Made by a program: the position numbers and the translations under genes. From the NCBI RefSeq assembly GCF_002043095.1, contig NZ_MVOC01000068.1, forward strand, positions 1 to 49,208: DNA of 49,208 nt. The letters are read 5' to 3'. This stretch comes from Mycobacterium sp. AT1 (GTDB lineage: Bacteria; Actinomycetota; Actinomycetes; Mycobacteriales; Mycobacteriaceae). The notes beneath the pieces were generated by a model, which worked only from the letters and a program-made list of their open reading frames with translations, was not told the origin of the DNA and did not search any database. How positions within the stretch are numbered: the stretch's first letter is position 1; each line of letters opens with the position of its first letter. Shown piece after piece: positions 49,177 through 49,208 of this stretch.

Positions 49177-49208
49177 ATGCCATCCGCCACAGCGTCGACG
49201 ATCGTCGA
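49177..49208 (+). CDS. 5' end of a gene running off the window, possibly an AmiB1-type peptidase
   Basis: ATG at 49177 opens a frame (MPSATASTIV) that leaves the window. A -10-like GATACT lies about six bases upstream (49165-49170), suggesting a leaderless start. In M. tuberculosis an amidohydrolase (amiB1, M20 peptidase) is divergent from punA/deoD, so the same may hold here. Only ten codons are visible, so the product cannot be shown from sequence. Confidence 0.35.
   Translation, partial: MPSATASTIV

Noticed and set aside
49011..49190. Longer punA reading frame
   Set aside because: It crosses the tandem repeats, which create its repeated residues; the GTG at 49010 with a -10 element gives the family length.

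Overview
The window looks like a chromosomal segment of a GC-rich mycobacterium, probably an environmental, fast-growing Mycolicibacterium-type species. Evidence: high-GC codon use, many GTG and apparently leaderless starts, an Rv1733c-like membrane protein, an EspC-like type VII secretion substrate, a SigJ/ECF41 sigma factor, and the gene order sdhCDAB - cdd - deoA - add - Rv3312c-like - Rv3311-like - upp - pmmB - punA, which from memory matches M. tuberculosis Rv3319 to Rv3307. I see no tRNA, rRNA, CRISPR array, transposase or integrase.

Region 1 (1-16.9 kb) is a C1/C2-acid locus. It holds the tail of a formate dehydrogenase delta subunit, three paralogous OFA-type (oxalate/formate) MFS carriers, the FDH sulfurtransferase FdhD, a GntR/FCD regulator, a formyl-CoA transferase (frc), an IclR regulator, the glyoxylate-to-glycerate operon hyi-glxR-gcl, a histone-deacetylase-fold amidohydrolase and a YdeP-type molybdopterin oxidoreductase. 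Two regulatory codes are visible. A palindrome of the form GCATAC-N-GTATGC, perfect at 1874 and 5659 and degenerate near 3632, 13461 and 16836, sits before fdhD/mfs1, frc/mfs2, gntR, the deacetylase and the oxidoreductase, which suggests one GntR regulon. A TTCCGC-type palindrome sits before hyi and, in shorter form, before iclR. No oxalyl-CoA decarboxylase is present.

Region 2 (16.9-25.1 kb) carries an Rv1733c-like membrane protein, a CytX-type NCS1 carrier under a clear TPP riboswitch, a tandem universal stress protein, and two related APC permeases, the first with an in-frame TGA at codon 13. It ends with a SigJ-like ECF41 sigma factor convergent with an AhpD/carboxymuconolactone decarboxylase-like gene that has an excellent match to an ECF41 promoter.

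Region 3 (25.1-32.6 kb) is the conserved core: sdhCDAB on the minus strand, then cdd-deoA-add (pyrimidine and purine nucleoside salvage) on the plus strand, ending at a long hairpin. An alpha/beta hydrolase is next.

Region 4 (32.6-39.0 kb) looks like an inserted catabolic cassette: a PucR regulator divergent from a tightly coupled operon of an APC permease, two SDR dehydrogenases, an agmatinase-family ureohydrolase and a CE4/PuuE-like amidohydrolase. This is the best candidate here for an undescribed pathway, probably for a nitrogen-rich amide, ureido or guanidino compound.

Region 5 (39.0-49.2 kb) holds an Rv3311-like protein, two MDR dehydrogenases flanking an HxlR regulator, an EspC-like/NlpC-P60 pair, upp, pmmB, a MarR regulator divergent from an AbrB-family membrane protein with two matching operators, punA, a short tandem repeat, and the first codons of a further gene.
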